Source of the DNA: Bacteroidales bacterium | Lineage (GTDB): Bacteria > Bacteroidota > Bacteroidia > Bacteroidales > VadinHA17 | Length of the DNA stretch: 64,000 nucleotides | Assembly: GCA_029210565.1 (NCBI GenBank) | Contig: JARGFQ010000001.1 | Coordinates: 64,656-128,655, forward strand | Reading direction: 5' to 3' | Shown here: positions 42,354 to 56,037 of the stretch, in pieces | Layout of the letters: each line of letters starts with the position of its first letter | Numbering within the stretch: the stretch's first letter is position 1 | Notes under the pieces: model-generated | Told to the model about the DNA's origin: nothing | The model's input: only the letters and a program-made list of their open reading frames with translations | Database searches by the model: none | Translations under genes and position numbers: made by a program

Positions 42354-43049
42354 ATGGCTAAGCTTACCAAGAAACAGAAGTTTGTCCTCGAAAAACTTGA
42401 GCACGGCAAACTCTATACTTTATCGGAAGCGGCAGCACTGGTAAAAGATATCACTACAGTAAAGTTTGATGCCTCGGTCGATATTGACGTAAGGCTGGGA
42501 ATAGACCCGCGCAAATCGAACCAGATGGTTCGCGGTGTCGTCTCCCTCCCTCACGGCACAGGCAAGGAGGTCAGGGTTCTTGCCCTGGTTACCCCTGACA
42601 AGGAGGACGAAGCAAAAGAGGCAGGCGCTGATCATGTGGGACTGGATGAATATGTTGACAAGATCAAGGGCGGCTGGACAGATGTGGATGTTATTATTAC
42701 CATGCCCTCAGTGATGGGTAAGATAGGTCAGTTGGGACGCCTGCTGGGTCCCCGTGGTCTGATGCCGAACCCCAAAAGCGGAACGGTGACCATGGAGATA
42801 GGTAAGGCTGTAAAAGAGGTTAAGCAGGGCAAGATCGACTTTAAAGTTGACAAAGCCGGAATTGTCCACGCTTCAATCGGAAAAGTATCCTTCGAACCTC
42901 ATAAGATCGTTGAAAACGCAAGGGAATTTCTCTCTACGATCAACAAACTCAAACCCGCCTCTGCAAAAGGTACTTATGTGAGGAGCATCTTCCTTTCAAG
43001 TACCATGAGTCCGGGACTGAAGGTTGATCCAAAGAGCCTTGAAGCTTAA
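42354..43049 (+). CDS. rplA: 50S ribosomal protein L1
   Basis: 231 residues: [20 protein letters not shown], the [20 protein letters not shown] signature, [16 protein letters not shown] and [16 protein letters not shown]1 forms the L1 stalk and can repress its own message in other bacteria. 18 bp after rplK. Confidence 0.97.
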   Translation: MAKLTKKQKFVLEKLEHGKLYTLSEAAALVKDITTVKFDASVDIDVRLGIDPRKSNQMVRGVVSLPHGTGKEVRVLALVTPDKEDEAKEAGADHVGLDEYVDKIKGGWTDVDVIITMPSVMGKIGQLGRLLGPRGLMPNPKSGTVTMEIGKAVKEVKQGKIDFKVDKAGIVHASIGKVSFEPHKIVENAREFLSTINKLKPASAKGTYVRSIFLSSTMSPGLKVDPKSLEA

Positions 43050-43074
43050 CTGAACACAGAAATTCAGAGAGATT

Positions 43075-43590
43075 ATGAGAAAAAAAGAGAAATCCGATAT
43101 CATCAACAGTCTGGCTGAGACTCTGAAAGAGTACAGCCACTTTTACCTGACTGACACTGCACAGCTCAATGCTGCTGACACCAGCGCCCTCCGCAGGAAG
43201 TGTTTCGAGAATCAGATCAAACTGGTTGTCGTCAAAAACACCCTCCTCCGCAGAGCACTGGAGCAGACGGGCCTCGAAGTTGGAGAGCTTATCTCCGAGC
43301 TGAAAGGTGCAACTGCTGTAATGTTCTCGAATAACGGAAATACCCCTGCCAAAATGATCAGGGAGTTCCGTAAATCGCATCCGAAACCCCTGATCAAGGG
43401 CGCATTTGTGGAAGAATCAGTATATACCGGTGATAACCTTATAGAGACCCTCGCGGCGCTGAAGTCGAGAGAGGAACTCATAGGCGATATCATCATGCTT
43501 CTGCAGTCGCCGGCGAAGAACGTAATCTCCGCATTACAGTCGGGCGGTTCGAAAATTCATGGTGTCCTCGAGACACTTTCAAAAAAGTAA
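43075..43590 (+). CDS. rplJ: 50S ribosomal protein L10
   Basis: 171 residues: KEKSDIINSLAETLKEYSHF, RRKCFENQIKLVVVKNTLLR, and a C-terminal helix for L7/L12 binding. It is the scaffold of the stalk. rplL follows after 36 bp. Confidence 0.96.
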   Translation: MRKKEKSDIINSLAETLKEYSHFYLTDTAQLNAADTSALRRKCFENQIKLVVVKNTLLRRALEQTGLEVGELISELKGATAVMFSNNGNTPAKMIREFRKSHPKPLIKGAFVEESVYTGDNLIETLAALKSREELIGDIIMLLQSPAKNVISALQSGGSKIHGVLETLSKK

Positions 43591-43626
43591 TATTCATTAG
43601 TTAATCAAATTAAAATTCATATAGAA

Positions 43627-44004
43627 ATGGCAGATCTTAAGAAATTTGCAGAAGAGTTGGTGAACTTAACCGTGAAAGAGGTTAACGAGCTTGCAATAAT
43701 ATTGAAAGACGAGTATGGCATTGAGCCCGCAGCAGCAGCAGTTGCAGTAGCAGCACCGGCAGCAGGCAATGACGTACCTGCAGAAGCAGAGAAGACCAGT
43801 TTTGACGTCATCCTCAAGAGTGCAGGTGGCCAGAAGCTTCAGATCGTTAAGCTTGTGAAGGATCTTACCGGACTCGGTCTGAAAGAAGCCAAAGCAGTAG
43901 TTGACGCAGCTCCCGGCGCCGTGAAAGAAGGCGTTTCAAAGGAAGAGGCTGAGAACATTAAGAAAACATTGGAAGAATCAGGAGCTGAAGTTGAACTTAA
44001 ATAA
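43627..44004 (+). CDS. rplL: 50S ribosomal protein L7/L12
   Basis: 125 residues: N-terminal dimerisation helices ([20 protein letters not shown]), an Ala-rich hinge ([14 protein letters not shown]), and the globular domain with [20 protein letters not shown] and [20 protein letters not shown]. It recruits translational GTPases to the stalk. An inverted repeat precedes rpoB. Confidence 0.97.
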   Translation: MADLKKFAEELVNLTVKEVNELAIILKDEYGIEPAAAAVAVAAPAAGNDVPAEAEKTSFDVILKSAGGQKLQIVKLVKDLTGLGLKEAKAVVDAAPGAVKEGVSKEEAENIKKTLEESGAEVELK

Positions 44005-44031
44005 GTTATACCTGATAACCGGGTTTTACAG

Positions 44032-44067
44032 GTTTAGTTCCGCCACCAGGCGGAGCTAAGCCTTTTT
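44032..44067 (+). terminator. rplL-rpoB intergenic hairpin (attenuator-like)
   Basis: TTAGTTCCGCC and GGCGGAGCTAA pair around an ACCA loop, followed by GCCTTTTTG. In E. coli a partial terminator in the same place lowers rpoBC expression relative to the ribosomal protein genes; this hairpin is positioned to do the same. The T-run is short, so partial termination is expected. Confidence 0.6.
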
Positions 44068-44102
44068 GTCATTTTTCATAAGTTCACTTAATCCTAAGGT
44101 AA

Positions 44103-47912
<3,810 letters not shown>

Positions 47913-47954
47913 TAGAGTCGGGAAAAATTCAAAAGAAAAAAAACAGAAAGACAT

Positions 47955-50900
47955 ATGTCATTCAGAAGGGATAACAAACAGAAGACCAGTTACACGAAGA
48001 TATCTATCGGACTGGCATCGCCCGAAGAGATTCTCGACAAATCCAGCGGCGAGGTCCTGAAGCCGGAGACTATCAACTACCGTACCTACAAGCCTGAGCG
48101 TGACGGCCTCTTCTGCGAGAGGATTTTCGGTCCGGTGAAGGATTACGAGTGCCACTGCGGCAAGTACAAGAGGATACGCTACAAGGGTATCGTGTGCGAC
48201 AGGTGCGGTGTTGAGGTGACAGAGAAGAAGGTGCGGCGCGAACGTATGGGCCACATCTCCCTGGTTGTGCCGGTAGCCCACATATGGTACTTCAGGTCGC
48301 TGCCCAACAAGATAGGCTATCTGCTGGGTCTGCCAACCAAGAAGCTCGACAGCATCATATACTATGAGAAGTATGTGGTCATCAACCCCGGTGTCAAGGC
48401 GGTTGACGGTGTCAAATATCTTGACTTCCTCACCGAGGAGGAGTATATGGAGATCATCGAGACGCTGCCCAAGGAGAACCAGTATCTTGACGATGAGCAT
48501 CCTGATAAGTTTGTTGCGGAGATGGGAGCCGAGGCTCTCTACAATCTGCTGAACAATCTTGATCTGGACGAGCTCTCATATTCCCTCCGTCACCGTGCCA
48601 ACTCGGAGACCTCGCAGCAGCGCAAGAGCGAGGCCCTGAAGAGACTGCAGGTGGTTGAGGCATTCAGGGAATCGAAGAATGTCAACAGGCCTGAATGGAT
48701 GATAGTAAAGATAGTACCTGTCATCCCCCCGGAGCTGAGACCGCTCGTTCCGCTTGACGGCGGCAGGTTTGCCACCAGCGACCTCAACGACCTCTACCGC
48801 AGGGTGATAATACGCAATAACCGTCTCAAGAGACTCATTGAGATAAAGGCTCCCGAGGTGATCCTCCGCAATGAAAAGAGGATGCTGCAGGAGGCAGTCG
48901 ACTCACTGTTTGACAACTCACGCAAGGCCAATGCGGTCAAGACCGATGCCAACAGGCCCCTGAAGTCGCTCTCTGACAGCCTCAAGGGCAAGCAGGGACG
49001 TTTTCGTCAGAACCTGCTCGGTAAAAGGGTCGACTACTCGGCACGTTCGGTGATAGTGGTGGGTCCGGAACTCAAGCTCCATGAGACAGGAATTCCGAAA
49101 GACATGGCCGCTGAGCTCTACAAGCCCTTTATCATACGCAAGCTCATCGAGCGTGGCATAGTCAAGACGGTCAAGAGTGCAAAGAAGATTGTTGACCGTA
49201 AGGACCCGGTGGTATGGGATATCCTTGAGAATGTTCTTAAGGGTCACCCCGTGATGCTCAACCGTGCCCCGACGCTGCACCGGCTGGGTATCCAGGCTTT
49301 CCAGCCCAAGCTCATCGAGGGTAAGGCCATACAGCTCCATCCGCTGGTATGTACGGCTTTCAACGCCGACTTCGACGGTGACCAGATGGCTGTTCACCTG
49401 CCGCTGGGCAACGCTGCCGTACTTGAGGCACAGATGCTCATGCTGGCTTCACATAACATCCTCAATCCTGCCAACGGAGCACCTATCACGGTGCCGTCAC
49501 AGGACATGGTACTGGGGCTCTACTACATCACCAAGGCCCGCATGAGCACCGAAAGCATAAAGGTCAAGGGTGATGGCACTGTCTTCTATTCACCGCAAGA
49601 GGTGCGGATAGCATACAATGAGAACAAGATCGACCTCCATGCCATCATAAAGGTAAAGGTCGATGACATGGTTGACGGCCAGAAGGTCAACCACCTCATA
49701 GAGACAACAGTGGGACGGGTGCTCTTCAATGAGTTTGTCCCCGAGGAGGTGGGATTCATCAATGAACTGCTGACCAAGAAATCACTCAGGGACATCATCG
49801 GCAACGTGCTCAAGAAAGCCGGTACCGCCAAGACGGCCGACTTCCTCGATGCCATCAAGGACCTGGGCTTCCGCATGGCCTTCACCGGCGGACTATCGTT
49901 CAACCTTGACGACGTCATCATCCCGAAGGAGAAGGAGATGTTTGTGCAGGAAGGCTATGAACAGGTAGAGGAGGTGCTCTCGAACTACAGCATGGGCTTC
50001 ATCACCAACAATGAGCGTTATAACCAGATTATCGATATCTGGACTCATGTGAACGCGCGTCTTACCCAGAGTCTCATGAAGCAGCTGTCAACTGACAAGC
50101 AGGGCTTCAACTCGGTATATATGATGCTTGACTCCGGTGCCAGGGGCTCCAAGGAGCAGATACGCCAGCTCTCCGGCATGAGGGGCCTTATGGCCAAGCC
50201 GCAGAAGTCAGGCTCATCAGGCTCGGAGATCATCGAGAACCCCATCCTCTCGAACTTCAAGGAGGGACTGTCGGTGCTTGAGTACTTCATCTCAACACAC
50301 GGTGCCCGTAAGGGTCTGGCCGATACCGCTCTCAAGACTGCTGATGCAGGATACCTGACACGCCGTCTGGTAGACGTATCACAGGATGTGATTATCAATG
50401 AGGAGGACTGCGGAACGCTTCGCGGGCTGGTGGCTACTGCCATCAAGAACAATGAGGAGGTCGTTGAGTCACTCTATGACAGGATCCTCGGCCGTACAAC
50501 CGTTCATGACATATACAACCCCCTTACCGGTGAGCTTATCGTCGAGTCCGGTGAGGAGATAACGGAGGATGTAGCCAACCGCATCGAAGATTCACCCATA
50601 GAACAGGTGGAGATTCGGTCAGTGCTCACCTGCGAATCAAAGAAGGGTGTCTGCGCCAAGTGCTATGGCCGTAACCTGGCAACGGGAAGAATGGTACAGA
50701 AGGGCGAGGCCGTGGGCGTGATAGCTGCACAGAGTATCGGGGAGCCCGGCACACAGCTGACACTGCGTACATTCCACGTCGGAGGTACCGCATCAAACAT
50801 CACTACCGAGTCAAACCTTGTGGCCAGGTATGGCGGCATCGCAGTGATAGAGGAGGTGAGAACCGTCAGCAGGAAAGATCCGGAGAAGGGAAAGGTCGAT

Positions 50901-52265
50901 ATCGTTATCGGACGCCTGGGTGAACTGCGCATCGTAGACAAAACCACGGGAATAGCCCTGACGACACACACCATACCTTACGGAAGCAAACTATATATCA
51001 AGCCTAACCAGGAGGTTAACAAGGGTGACCTGATCTGCGAATGGGATCCATTCAACGCAGTCATTATCTCCGAGGTGGCCGGTAAGGTAGCCTTTGACTA
51101 CCTGATAGAAGGGGTGACCTTCCGCGAGGAGTCAGACGAGCAGACAGGATTCAAGGAGAAGGTGATCATTGAGAGCCGTGATAAGACCAAAAACCCGGCC
51201 ATTAAGATCATGTCCCCTGAGGGCGAGGAGATCAAATCGTACAACCTGCCCGTGGGAGCACATTTGGTGACCGACCTCAACAAGCATGTGGTGGCCGGCG
51301 ATACCCTTGTAAAGATCCCCAGGGCTGTTGGCAAATCAGGTGACATCACCGGTGGTCTGCCGCGCGTGACGGAGCTGTTTGAGGCACGTAACCCGTCGAA
51401 CCCCGCCATCGTCACAGAGATAGACGGCGAGGTGACCTACGGTAAGATAAAGAGGGGTAACAGGGAGATAGCCATCACCTCCAAATCAGGTGAGATGAAG
51501 AAGTACCTGGTACCGCTGTCAAAACAGATACTCGTACAGGAAAATGACTATGTGAGGGCCGGGATACCGCTCTCCGACGGAGCTGTCACCCCTGCCGATA
51601 TCCTGGCCATCAAGGGCCCGACAAAGGTACAGGAGTACATCGTCAACGAGATACAGGAGGTCTACCGCCTTCAGGGTGTGAAGATAAATGACAAGCACTT
51701 TGAGATCATCGTGAGACAGATGATGCGCAAAGTTGAGATCATTGACCCGGGCGACACTAAATTCCTTGAACGACAGGTTGTTGACAAGATTGAGTTCATG
51801 GATGAGAACGATTGGGTTTACGGCAAGAAGATTGTACTTGAACCGGGAGACAGCCAGACGCTGAGGCCCGGACAGGTGATCACGGCCCGCAAGCTGAGGG
51901 ATGAAAACTCCCTGCTCAAAAGGCGTGACCTCAAACTGATAGAGGCAAGGGATGCCATACCGGCAACATCACAGCAGGTGCTGCAGGGTATTACCCGCGC
52001 TGCTCTTCAGACAAACAGCTTCTTCTCGGCTGCATCATTCCAGGAGACCACCAAGGTGCTGAATGAAGCGGCCATACTCGGGAAGGTGGACTTCCTTGAG
52101 GGGCTGAAGGAGAATGTGATTGTGGGTCACCTGATACCGGCAGGGACAGGACTGAGGGAATACAACAACATTATTGTCGGATCCCTTGATGACTATGAGA
52201 TGCTTGTTCATGCCGAGAGGAATCCCAGTGAGGTGGAACAGGAACAGGAACAGGAACAGGAATAA
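47955..52265 (+). CDS. rpoC: RNA polymerase beta' subunit
   Basis: 1,436 residues. N-terminal zinc site CHCGKYK...CDRCGVEVT; active-site [16 protein letters not shown] near residue 469; trigger-loop region near [17 protein letters not shown]; and a second zinc site [20 protein letters not shown]. The C-terminus is a Glu/Gln tail ([11 protein letters not shown]) encoded by a tandem hexamer. The DUF3467 gene starts 12 bp later. Confidence 0.98.
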   Translation: MSFRRDNKQKTSYTKISIGLASPEEILDKSSGEVLKPETINYRTYKPERDGLFCERIFGPVKDYECHCGKYKRIRYKGIVCDRCGVEVTEKKVRRERMGHISLVVPVAHIWYFRSLPNKIGYLLGLPTKKLDSIIYYEKYVVINPGVKAVDGVKYLDFLTEEEYMEIIETLPKENQYLDDEHPDKFVAEMGAEALYNLLNNLDLDELSYSLRHRANSETSQQRKSEALKRLQVVEAFRESKNVNRPEWMIVKIVPVIPPELRPLVPLDGGRFATSDLNDLYRRVIIRNNRLKRLIEIKAPEVILRNEKRMLQEAVDSLFDNSRKANAVKTDANRPLKSLSDSLKGKQGRFRQNLLGKRVDYSARSVIVVGPELKLHETGIPKDMAAELYKPFIIRKLIERGIVKTVKSAKKIVDRKDPVVWDILENVLKGHPVMLNRAPTLHRLGIQAFQPKLIEGKAIQLHPLVCTAFNADFDGDQMAVHLPLGNAAVLEAQMLMLASHNILNPANGAPITVPSQDMVLGLYYITKARMSTESIKVKGDGTVFYSPQEVRIAYNENKIDLHAIIKVKVDDMVDGQKVNHLIETTVGRVLFNEFVPEEVGFINELLTKKSLRDIIGNVLKKAGTAKTADFLDAIKDLGFRMAFTGGLSFNLDDVIIPKEKEMFVQEGYEQVEEVLSNYSMGFITNNERYNQIIDIWTHVNARLTQSLMKQLSTDKQGFNSVYMMLDSGARGSKEQIRQLSGMRGLMAKPQKSGSSGSEIIENPILSNFKEGLSVLEYFISTHGARKGLADTALKTADAGYLTRRLVDVSQDVIINEEDCGTLRGLVATAIKNNEEVVESLYDRILGRTTVHDIYNPLTGELIVESGEEITEDVANRIEDSPIEQVEIRSVLTCESKKGVCAKCYGRNLATGRMVQKGEAVGVIAAQSIGEPGTQLTLRTFHVGGTASNITTESNLVARYGGIAVIEEVRTVSRKDPEKGKVDIVIGRLGELRIVDKTTGIALTTHTIPYGSKLYIKPNQEVNKGDLICEWDPFNAVIISEVAGKVAFDYLIEGVTFREESDEQTGFKEKVIIESRDKTKNPAIKIMSPEGEEIKSYNLPVGAHLVTDLNKHVVAGDTLVKIPRAVGKSGDITGGLPRVTELFEARNPSNPAIVTEIDGEVTYGKIKRGNREIAITSKSGEMKKYLVPLSKQILVQENDYVRAGIPLSDGAVTPADILAIKGPTKVQEYIVNEIQEVYRLQGVKINDKHFEIIVRQMMRKVEIIDPGDTKFLERQVVDKIEFMDENDWVYGKKIVLEPGDSQTLRPGQVITARKLRDENSLLKRRDLKLIEARDAIPATSQQVLQGITRAALQTNSFFSAASFQETTKVLNEAAILGKVDFLEGLKENVIVGHLIPAGTGLREYNNIIVGSLDDYEMLVHAERNPSEVEQEQEQEQE
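52232..52262 (+). repeat. GGAACA hexamer repeat at the 3' end of rpoC
   Basis: Four tandem GGAACA units, with partial ends, encode alternating Glu-Gln at the extreme C-terminus of RpoC. Change in unit number would alter the tail by two residues each time without shifting frame. Confidence 0.85.
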
Positions 52266-52277
52266 ATCAACATTATC

Positions 52278-52595
52278 ATGGCAGATACCAAGAACCCGAA
52301 CCAGTTTAACATCGAGCTAAGTGAAGAGGTTGCCGAGGGAGTATATTCAAACCTGGCTGTGATAACCCACTCGCCCGCTGAATTCGTTATTGACTTCATA
52401 CGAATAATGCCCGGAGTGCCCAAGTCAAAGGTCAAGTCGAGGATCATACTTACACCTGAACATGCGAAGAGGTTTGTGGCTGCCCTCAATGACAATATCT
52501 CAAAGTATGAGGCCGTTCACGGTCCCATACGCGAGGTGAAGGGTTCAGGACCCGTCATGCCTCCGGCATTCGGAGGACCCACCGCCCAGGCGTGA
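52278..52595 (+). CDS. DUF3467 family protein
   Basis: 105 residues: NQFNIELSEEVAEGVYSNLA, ITHSPAEFVIDFIRIMPGVP, SRIILTPEHAKRFVAALNDN, and a Gly/Pro-rich tail. These are the DUF3467 features: a small beta-rich fold found in many Bacteroidota, often directly after rpoC, as here (12 bp gap). Its function is unknown. The location suggests a role close to transcription, but this is inference. Confidence 0.85.
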   Translation: MADTKNPNQFNIELSEEVAEGVYSNLAVITHSPAEFVIDFIRIMPGVPKSKVKSRIILTPEHAKRFVAALNDNISKYEAVHGPIREVKGSGPVMPPAFGGPTAQA

Positions 52596-52611
52596 TGACA
52601 GGGAGGCTTAT

Positions 52612-52650
52612 AAGCAAGCCGGTTGAGAGATCAACCGGCTTGCTTTTTTT
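52612..52650 (+). terminator. Rho-independent terminator of the rpoBC operon
   Basis: AAGCAAGCCGGTTGA and TCAACCGGCTTGCTT form a 15-bp perfect stem around a GAGA loop, followed by seven T. It ends the long transcript that begins at the tRNA cluster. Confidence 0.93.
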
Positions 52651-52678
52651 GCAGAGACCGAAAATAAGCGTTATTTTG
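52648..52678 (+). promoter_or_regulatory. Candidate promoter of the lipoprotein-DUF2520-KdsC-UbiA-Maf-DPP run
   Basis: TTTG at 52648-52651, which is the tail of the preceding terminator, is 19 bases from TTATTTTG at 52671-52678. One position departs from TAnnTTTG. The first gene starts 23 bp downstream. Confidence 0.4.
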
Positions 52679-52700
52679 CAGGTGATTAACAGCAGAGACC

Positions 52701-53102
52701 ATGAAAAGGAAAAAGATACTTGCCAATTTAGCCGTTGTTCTGATAGTGACCGCAGGGGTGATTCTGGCGGGAGGCTGCAAGAAGCAGCCCAAGTGCGGAT
52801 GTGACGGTGATGCCCTCGACACACTTGTCAGCACACATGTTTACATATCCTATAATGCCACTACCAATACAGCCTACTTCCGTCCTATCTGGGATAATTA
52901 CTCAATGTACTATTTCTGCAATCCTTCAGAGTGGATGAGTGAGCTGACCAAGTTTGAGCAGGGTGAGGAGATACTCATCTCGGGTCCTTTCTTTTATGAG
53001 TGCAACTACCTCATGAGCAGCAGCAACTCCTACTATTACAATTACATGAAAATATACCAGATACAGGTTACCAACGTGGCGGCCTACGAGTACGGCAAGT
53101 GA
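52701..53102 (+). CDS. Lipoprotein, function unknown
   Basis: 133 residues. A lipoprotein signal (LAVVLIVTAGVILAGGC, Cys near 26) leads into KKQPKCGCDG and a small domain rich in Tyr and Asn (YFRPIWDNYSMYYF, SSSNSYYYNYMKIYQIQVT). A close Cys pair (KCGCDG) may be a metal or disulfide site. I do not recognise the family. It is the first gene after the rpoBC terminator and 37 bp before the DUF2520 gene, so it may head that operon. Confidence 0.7.
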   Translation: MKRKKILANLAVVLIVTAGVILAGGCKKQPKCGCDGDALDTLVSTHVYISYNATTNTAYFRPIWDNYSMYYFCNPSEWMSELTKFEQGEEILISGPFFYECNYLMSSSNSYYYNYMKIYQIQVTNVAAYEYGK

Positions 53103-53139
53103 TGCTGCTGCCTGTCTCACACCACAAGCCTCATCCGGA

Positions 53140-53922
53140 GTGGCGACATACAACATATCATTCATCGGTGCAGGCAATGTAGCCTCCTCGTTATGTGCCG
53201 GTCTCGCAGCTGCGGGTCACAGAATAGTCTCAGTAGCCTCTAAAAGCGGAGACAGTGCCGGTGAACTTGCGGCAGTGACAGGGGCTCAGCATCGAACAGA
53301 CCTTTCCGTTCCCGATAACTGTGATATTCTGTTCCTTGCCGTTACCGATTCCGCCATCGCCGAGGTAGCCGCCCGGGTGGTTATCCCGGCCCGCACACTC
53401 CTGCTTCACACTGCTGGCAGTGTCTCCCTGGCAGCCCTGGGCAGAGACCGGAATGCCGGGGTCTTCTATCCGCTGCAGACCTTCACCAGGGGTTTTTCGC
53501 CGGATCTCGGCAAGGTGCCGTTCTTCATCGAGGCTACTGACAGTGATGCCATGGGGGTGATCAGAGAGCTTGGAAAAAGTGTCGGTGCCGGATCATGGGA
53601 GTGCGACTCCCTGCAGAGGTCAAAACTGCATGTGGCAGCCGTTTTCACAAATAATTTCTCGAATTTCATGATGACCACCGGCGAGGTCATCGCTGCAGAG
53701 GCAGGGTTCGACCCCTCTCTGCTTAAACCCCTGGCTGAGGAGACGATGCGCAAGGTGCTGCGCATGGGGCCGGTGATGGCACAGACAGGACCTGCCAAAC
53801 GAGATGATGAGGGTACGGTGAAAAGTCATATCGATTTGTTATCTTTCTCGCCCGAACACCAGGAACTGTACCGGCTGATCAGCAGCATGATCTCCGGACA
53901 CTATATAAAAGGCATGAAATGA
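53140..53922 (+). CDS. Rossmann-fold DUF2520 oxidoreductase-like protein
   Basis: 260 residues from GTG 53140. N-terminal NAD(P)-binding motif FIGAGNVASSLCAGLAAAGH; the middle VFYPLQTFTRGFS and C-terminal VAAVFTNNFSNFMMTTGE segment are typical of DUF2520. The fold resembles pyrroline-5-carboxylate reductase and F420-dependent NADP reductases, but the substrate is not known. Its stop overlaps the start of the KdsC-like gene by four bases. Confidence 0.87.
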   Translation: MATYNISFIGAGNVASSLCAGLAAAGHRIVSVASKSGDSAGELAAVTGAQHRTDLSVPDNCDILFLAVTDSAIAEVAARVVIPARTLLLHTAGSVSLAALGRDRNAGVFYPLQTFTRGFSPDLGKVPFFIEATDSDAMGVIRELGKSVGAGSWECDSLQRSKLHVAAVFTNNFSNFMMTTGEVIAAEAGFDPSLLKPLAEETMRKVLRMGPVMAQTGPAKRDDEGTVKSHIDLLSFSPEHQELYRLISSMISGHYIKGMK

Positions 53923-54440
53923 CCAACTTCAAGGAAGAACTCGGCTCCGTCACGGCATTCGTTTTTGACATTGACGGGGTGCTCTCCTCCCAGACGGTTG
54001 CCATGTCAGTATGGGGAGTGCCGCTGCGCTCGATCAACCTCAGGGACGGATACGCCATTCAGCTTGCAGTGAAAAAGGGATACAGGGTTGGCATCATCTC
54101 AGGCGCCAATTCCAAAGAGTACCATAAACGACTCAGACTGCTGGGCGTAAATGATGTTTTTCTCAACTCGCGGACCAAAAGCGAGAGCATGAAGGAACTG
54201 GTGGCCCGATGGAATGTGGATCTGAAAAACGTTCTGTACATGGGCGATGACATACCTGACATTGAGGTGATGAAGATGGTTGGCCTGCCGGTCTGCCCTG
54301 CCGATGCCGACAGCGAGATCAAACAGATATCTGTCTATATATCTGATAAGCGAGGGGGCGAGGGGTGCGTCCGCGATGTGATAGAGCAGGCACTCAGACT
54401 GCAAAACAAATGGATGGACCATGAAGCATTCTCGTGGTGA
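53919..54440 (+). CDS. KdsC-like HAD-family phosphatase
   Basis: 173 residues. HAD motif I is FDIDGVLSSQTVAM (DxD nucleophile pair), motif II/III GIISGANSKEYHKRL, and motif IV MGDDIPDIEVMKMVGL, as in 3-deoxy-D-manno-octulosonate-8-phosphate phosphatase. A tetrameric C0-type HAD without a cap domain. In Bacteroidota this gene often sits between DUF2520 and the UbiA gene, not in the lipopolysaccharide core operon, so the Kdo role is uncertain. It overlaps UbiA by 20 bp. Confidence 0.86.
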   Translation: MTNFKEELGSVTAFVFDIDGVLSSQTVAMSVWGVPLRSINLRDGYAIQLAVKKGYRVGIISGANSKEYHKRLRLLGVNDVFLNSRTKSESMKELVARWNVDLKNVLYMGDDIPDIEVMKMVGLPVCPADADSEIKQISVYISDKRGGEGCVRDVIEQALRLQNKWMDHEAFSW

Positions 54441-55431
54441 GAAGATAGTTGACCTGATGAGGCTTGTCAGGCTGCCCAACCTGCTTGTGGTTGCGCTTAC
54501 AATGATGCTGATGCGCTATGCCGTCATCAGACCTCTTCTAAATGCTATACCCGTCACCATGGCTGATAACCCATTGCTGGTGACACGCATGACCTTCAAG
54601 CTGGGATGGTTCGATTTTCTGATACTGGTCGTTTCCGCCTGCTTCATCACCGCTGCCGGATATGTCATAAATGATTACTTTGATATCCGCACCGATTTCA
54701 TCAACAGGGGCAGGATAATCGTTGGCAACACCGTAACAAGGCGCATGGCCATGATGTACCACAATGTGCTGAACATCCTCGGGGTGGCCGGTGGAACCTA
54801 TGTCTCAGCCCGTATAGGATATATCTGGCTCGGCATCTTCTTCGTACTCATTACAGGCCTGCTCTACTTTTATTCAGCAGCATTCAAGAAACAGTCTCTC
54901 ATCGGGAACATCATCGTCGCGCTGCTGGTGGCCATGGTGCCCATGCTGGTTGTGGTCTATGACGCAGCCCCGATTTATGCCTTCTACTCCCGGGCGCTGA
55001 CCGACTTCCCCGGGGTGGCCATCCTCTTCTGGTGGGTAGGAGGGTTCTCTCTCTTCGCCTTTCTGACAACTCTCATACGGGAGATAATAAAGGATATGGA
55101 AGACTGTGAGGGGGACAGGGTGACAGGCATGAAGACCCTGCCTGTCAGTTGCGGACTGAAGAATTGCAAGACAATAGTCATACTTCTGGTGCTAGTCACC
55201 CTTCTGCTCTTCTACCTTGTATGGCAGAGATATCTCCATGACAACGTCACCCTCGTTTATACCTCACTCTTGCTGGCAGCACCTCTGCTGGCCGTCATCT
55301 ACAGGGTTGCCACCGGCAGGGATAAACAGCAGTTCCATGTAGCCAGCAGGCTGATGAAGCTGATTATGGTGGCGGGGATGCTCTACTCCCTTGTGGCCGG
55401 GGCCATAATCACTTCCGGAAAAACATTGTGA
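54421..55431 (+). CDS. UbiA-family prenyltransferase (geranylgeranylglycerol-phosphate synthase-like)
   Basis: 336 residues with eight or nine hydrophobic helices and the two Asp-rich UbiA motifs: NDYFDIRTDFINRG near residue 85 and IREIIKDMEDCEGDRVTG near 222. These bind prenyl diphosphate through magnesium. Bacteroidota homologues are annotated as geranylgeranylglycerol-phosphate geranylgeranyltransferases, an archaeal-type lipid activity; the true acceptor in this lineage is not settled. The stop overlaps the maf start. Confidence 0.87.
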   Translation: MKHSRGEKIVDLMRLVRLPNLLVVALTMMLMRYAVIRPLLNAIPVTMADNPLLVTRMTFKLGWFDFLILVVSACFITAAGYVINDYFDIRTDFINRGRIIVGNTVTRRMAMMYHNVLNILGVAGGTYVSARIGYIWLGIFFVLITGLLYFYSAAFKKQSLIGNIIVALLVAMVPMLVVVYDAAPIYAFYSRALTDFPGVAILFWWVGGFSLFAFLTTLIREIIKDMEDCEGDRVTGMKTLPVSCGLKNCKTIVILLVLVTLLLFYLVWQRYLHDNVTLVYTSLLLAAPLLAVIYRVATGRDKQQFHVASRLMKLIMVAGMLYSLVAGAIITSGKTL

Positions 55432-56033
55432 TGATGACGTTTGACGGACTGAAGGATTTTGATCTTGTTCTTGCTTCAGCATCACCGCGGCGGCGACAGT
55501 TGCTTGAGGATGCAGGACTCACATTCACCACTGCTGTGGCGCAATACGATGAGGTCTGGCCCGACGGACTTTCGGGGAGGGAGATAGCCGAGCATCTCGC
55601 TGCAGCAAAAGCCCGGGCATGGAATGAACCAATAAGGGAACGACAGATAGTCATAACAGCAGATACTGTGGTTTGGTGCCGCGGCAGACTGCTTGGCAAA
55701 CCGGCAGACAGCAGGGAGGCTGCCCATTTTCTCAGACTGCTGTCCGACTGCGAGCATGAGGTCACAACAGCCATATGCCTCAGGGACAGCAGACGCAGCC
55801 ATACCTTCTCCGTCACCACCAGGGTGATGTTCCGCATGCTGCAGGAGGATGAGATAACCTACTATGTTGAGAGATTTGCTCCCCTTGATAAGGCGGGAGC
55901 CTACGGCATACAGGAGTGGATAGGCCTCCGGGGAATCACAAGGATAGAGGGATCATACTATAACGTTGTAGGTATGCCCGTCAGCGACCTCCTGACCGAA
56001 CTTATTAGATTTACAGGTAACAATACTGATTAA
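55431..56033 (+). CDS. maf: Maf family nucleoside triphosphate pyrophosphatase
   Basis: 200 residues: LASASPRRRQLLEDAGLTF, ADTVVWCRGRLLGKPADSRE, and the catalytic Asp segment DKAGAYGIQEWIG. The family removes non-canonical or modified nucleoside triphosphates (dTTP/UTP or m7GTP). Adjacent ATGs at 55431 and 55434 are both possible. It is 4 bp upstream of the S46 peptidase and overlaps ubiA by one base. Confidence 0.93.
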   Translation: MMTFDGLKDFDLVLASASPRRRQLLEDAGLTFTTAVAQYDEVWPDGLSGREIAEHLAAAKARAWNEPIRERQIVITADTVVWCRGRLLGKPADSREAAHFLRLLSDCEHEVTTAICLRDSRRSHTFSVTTRVMFRMLQEDEITYYVERFAPLDKAGAYGIQEWIGLRGITRIEGSYYNVVGMPVSDLLTELIRFTGNNTD

Positions 56034-56037
56034 TGAT

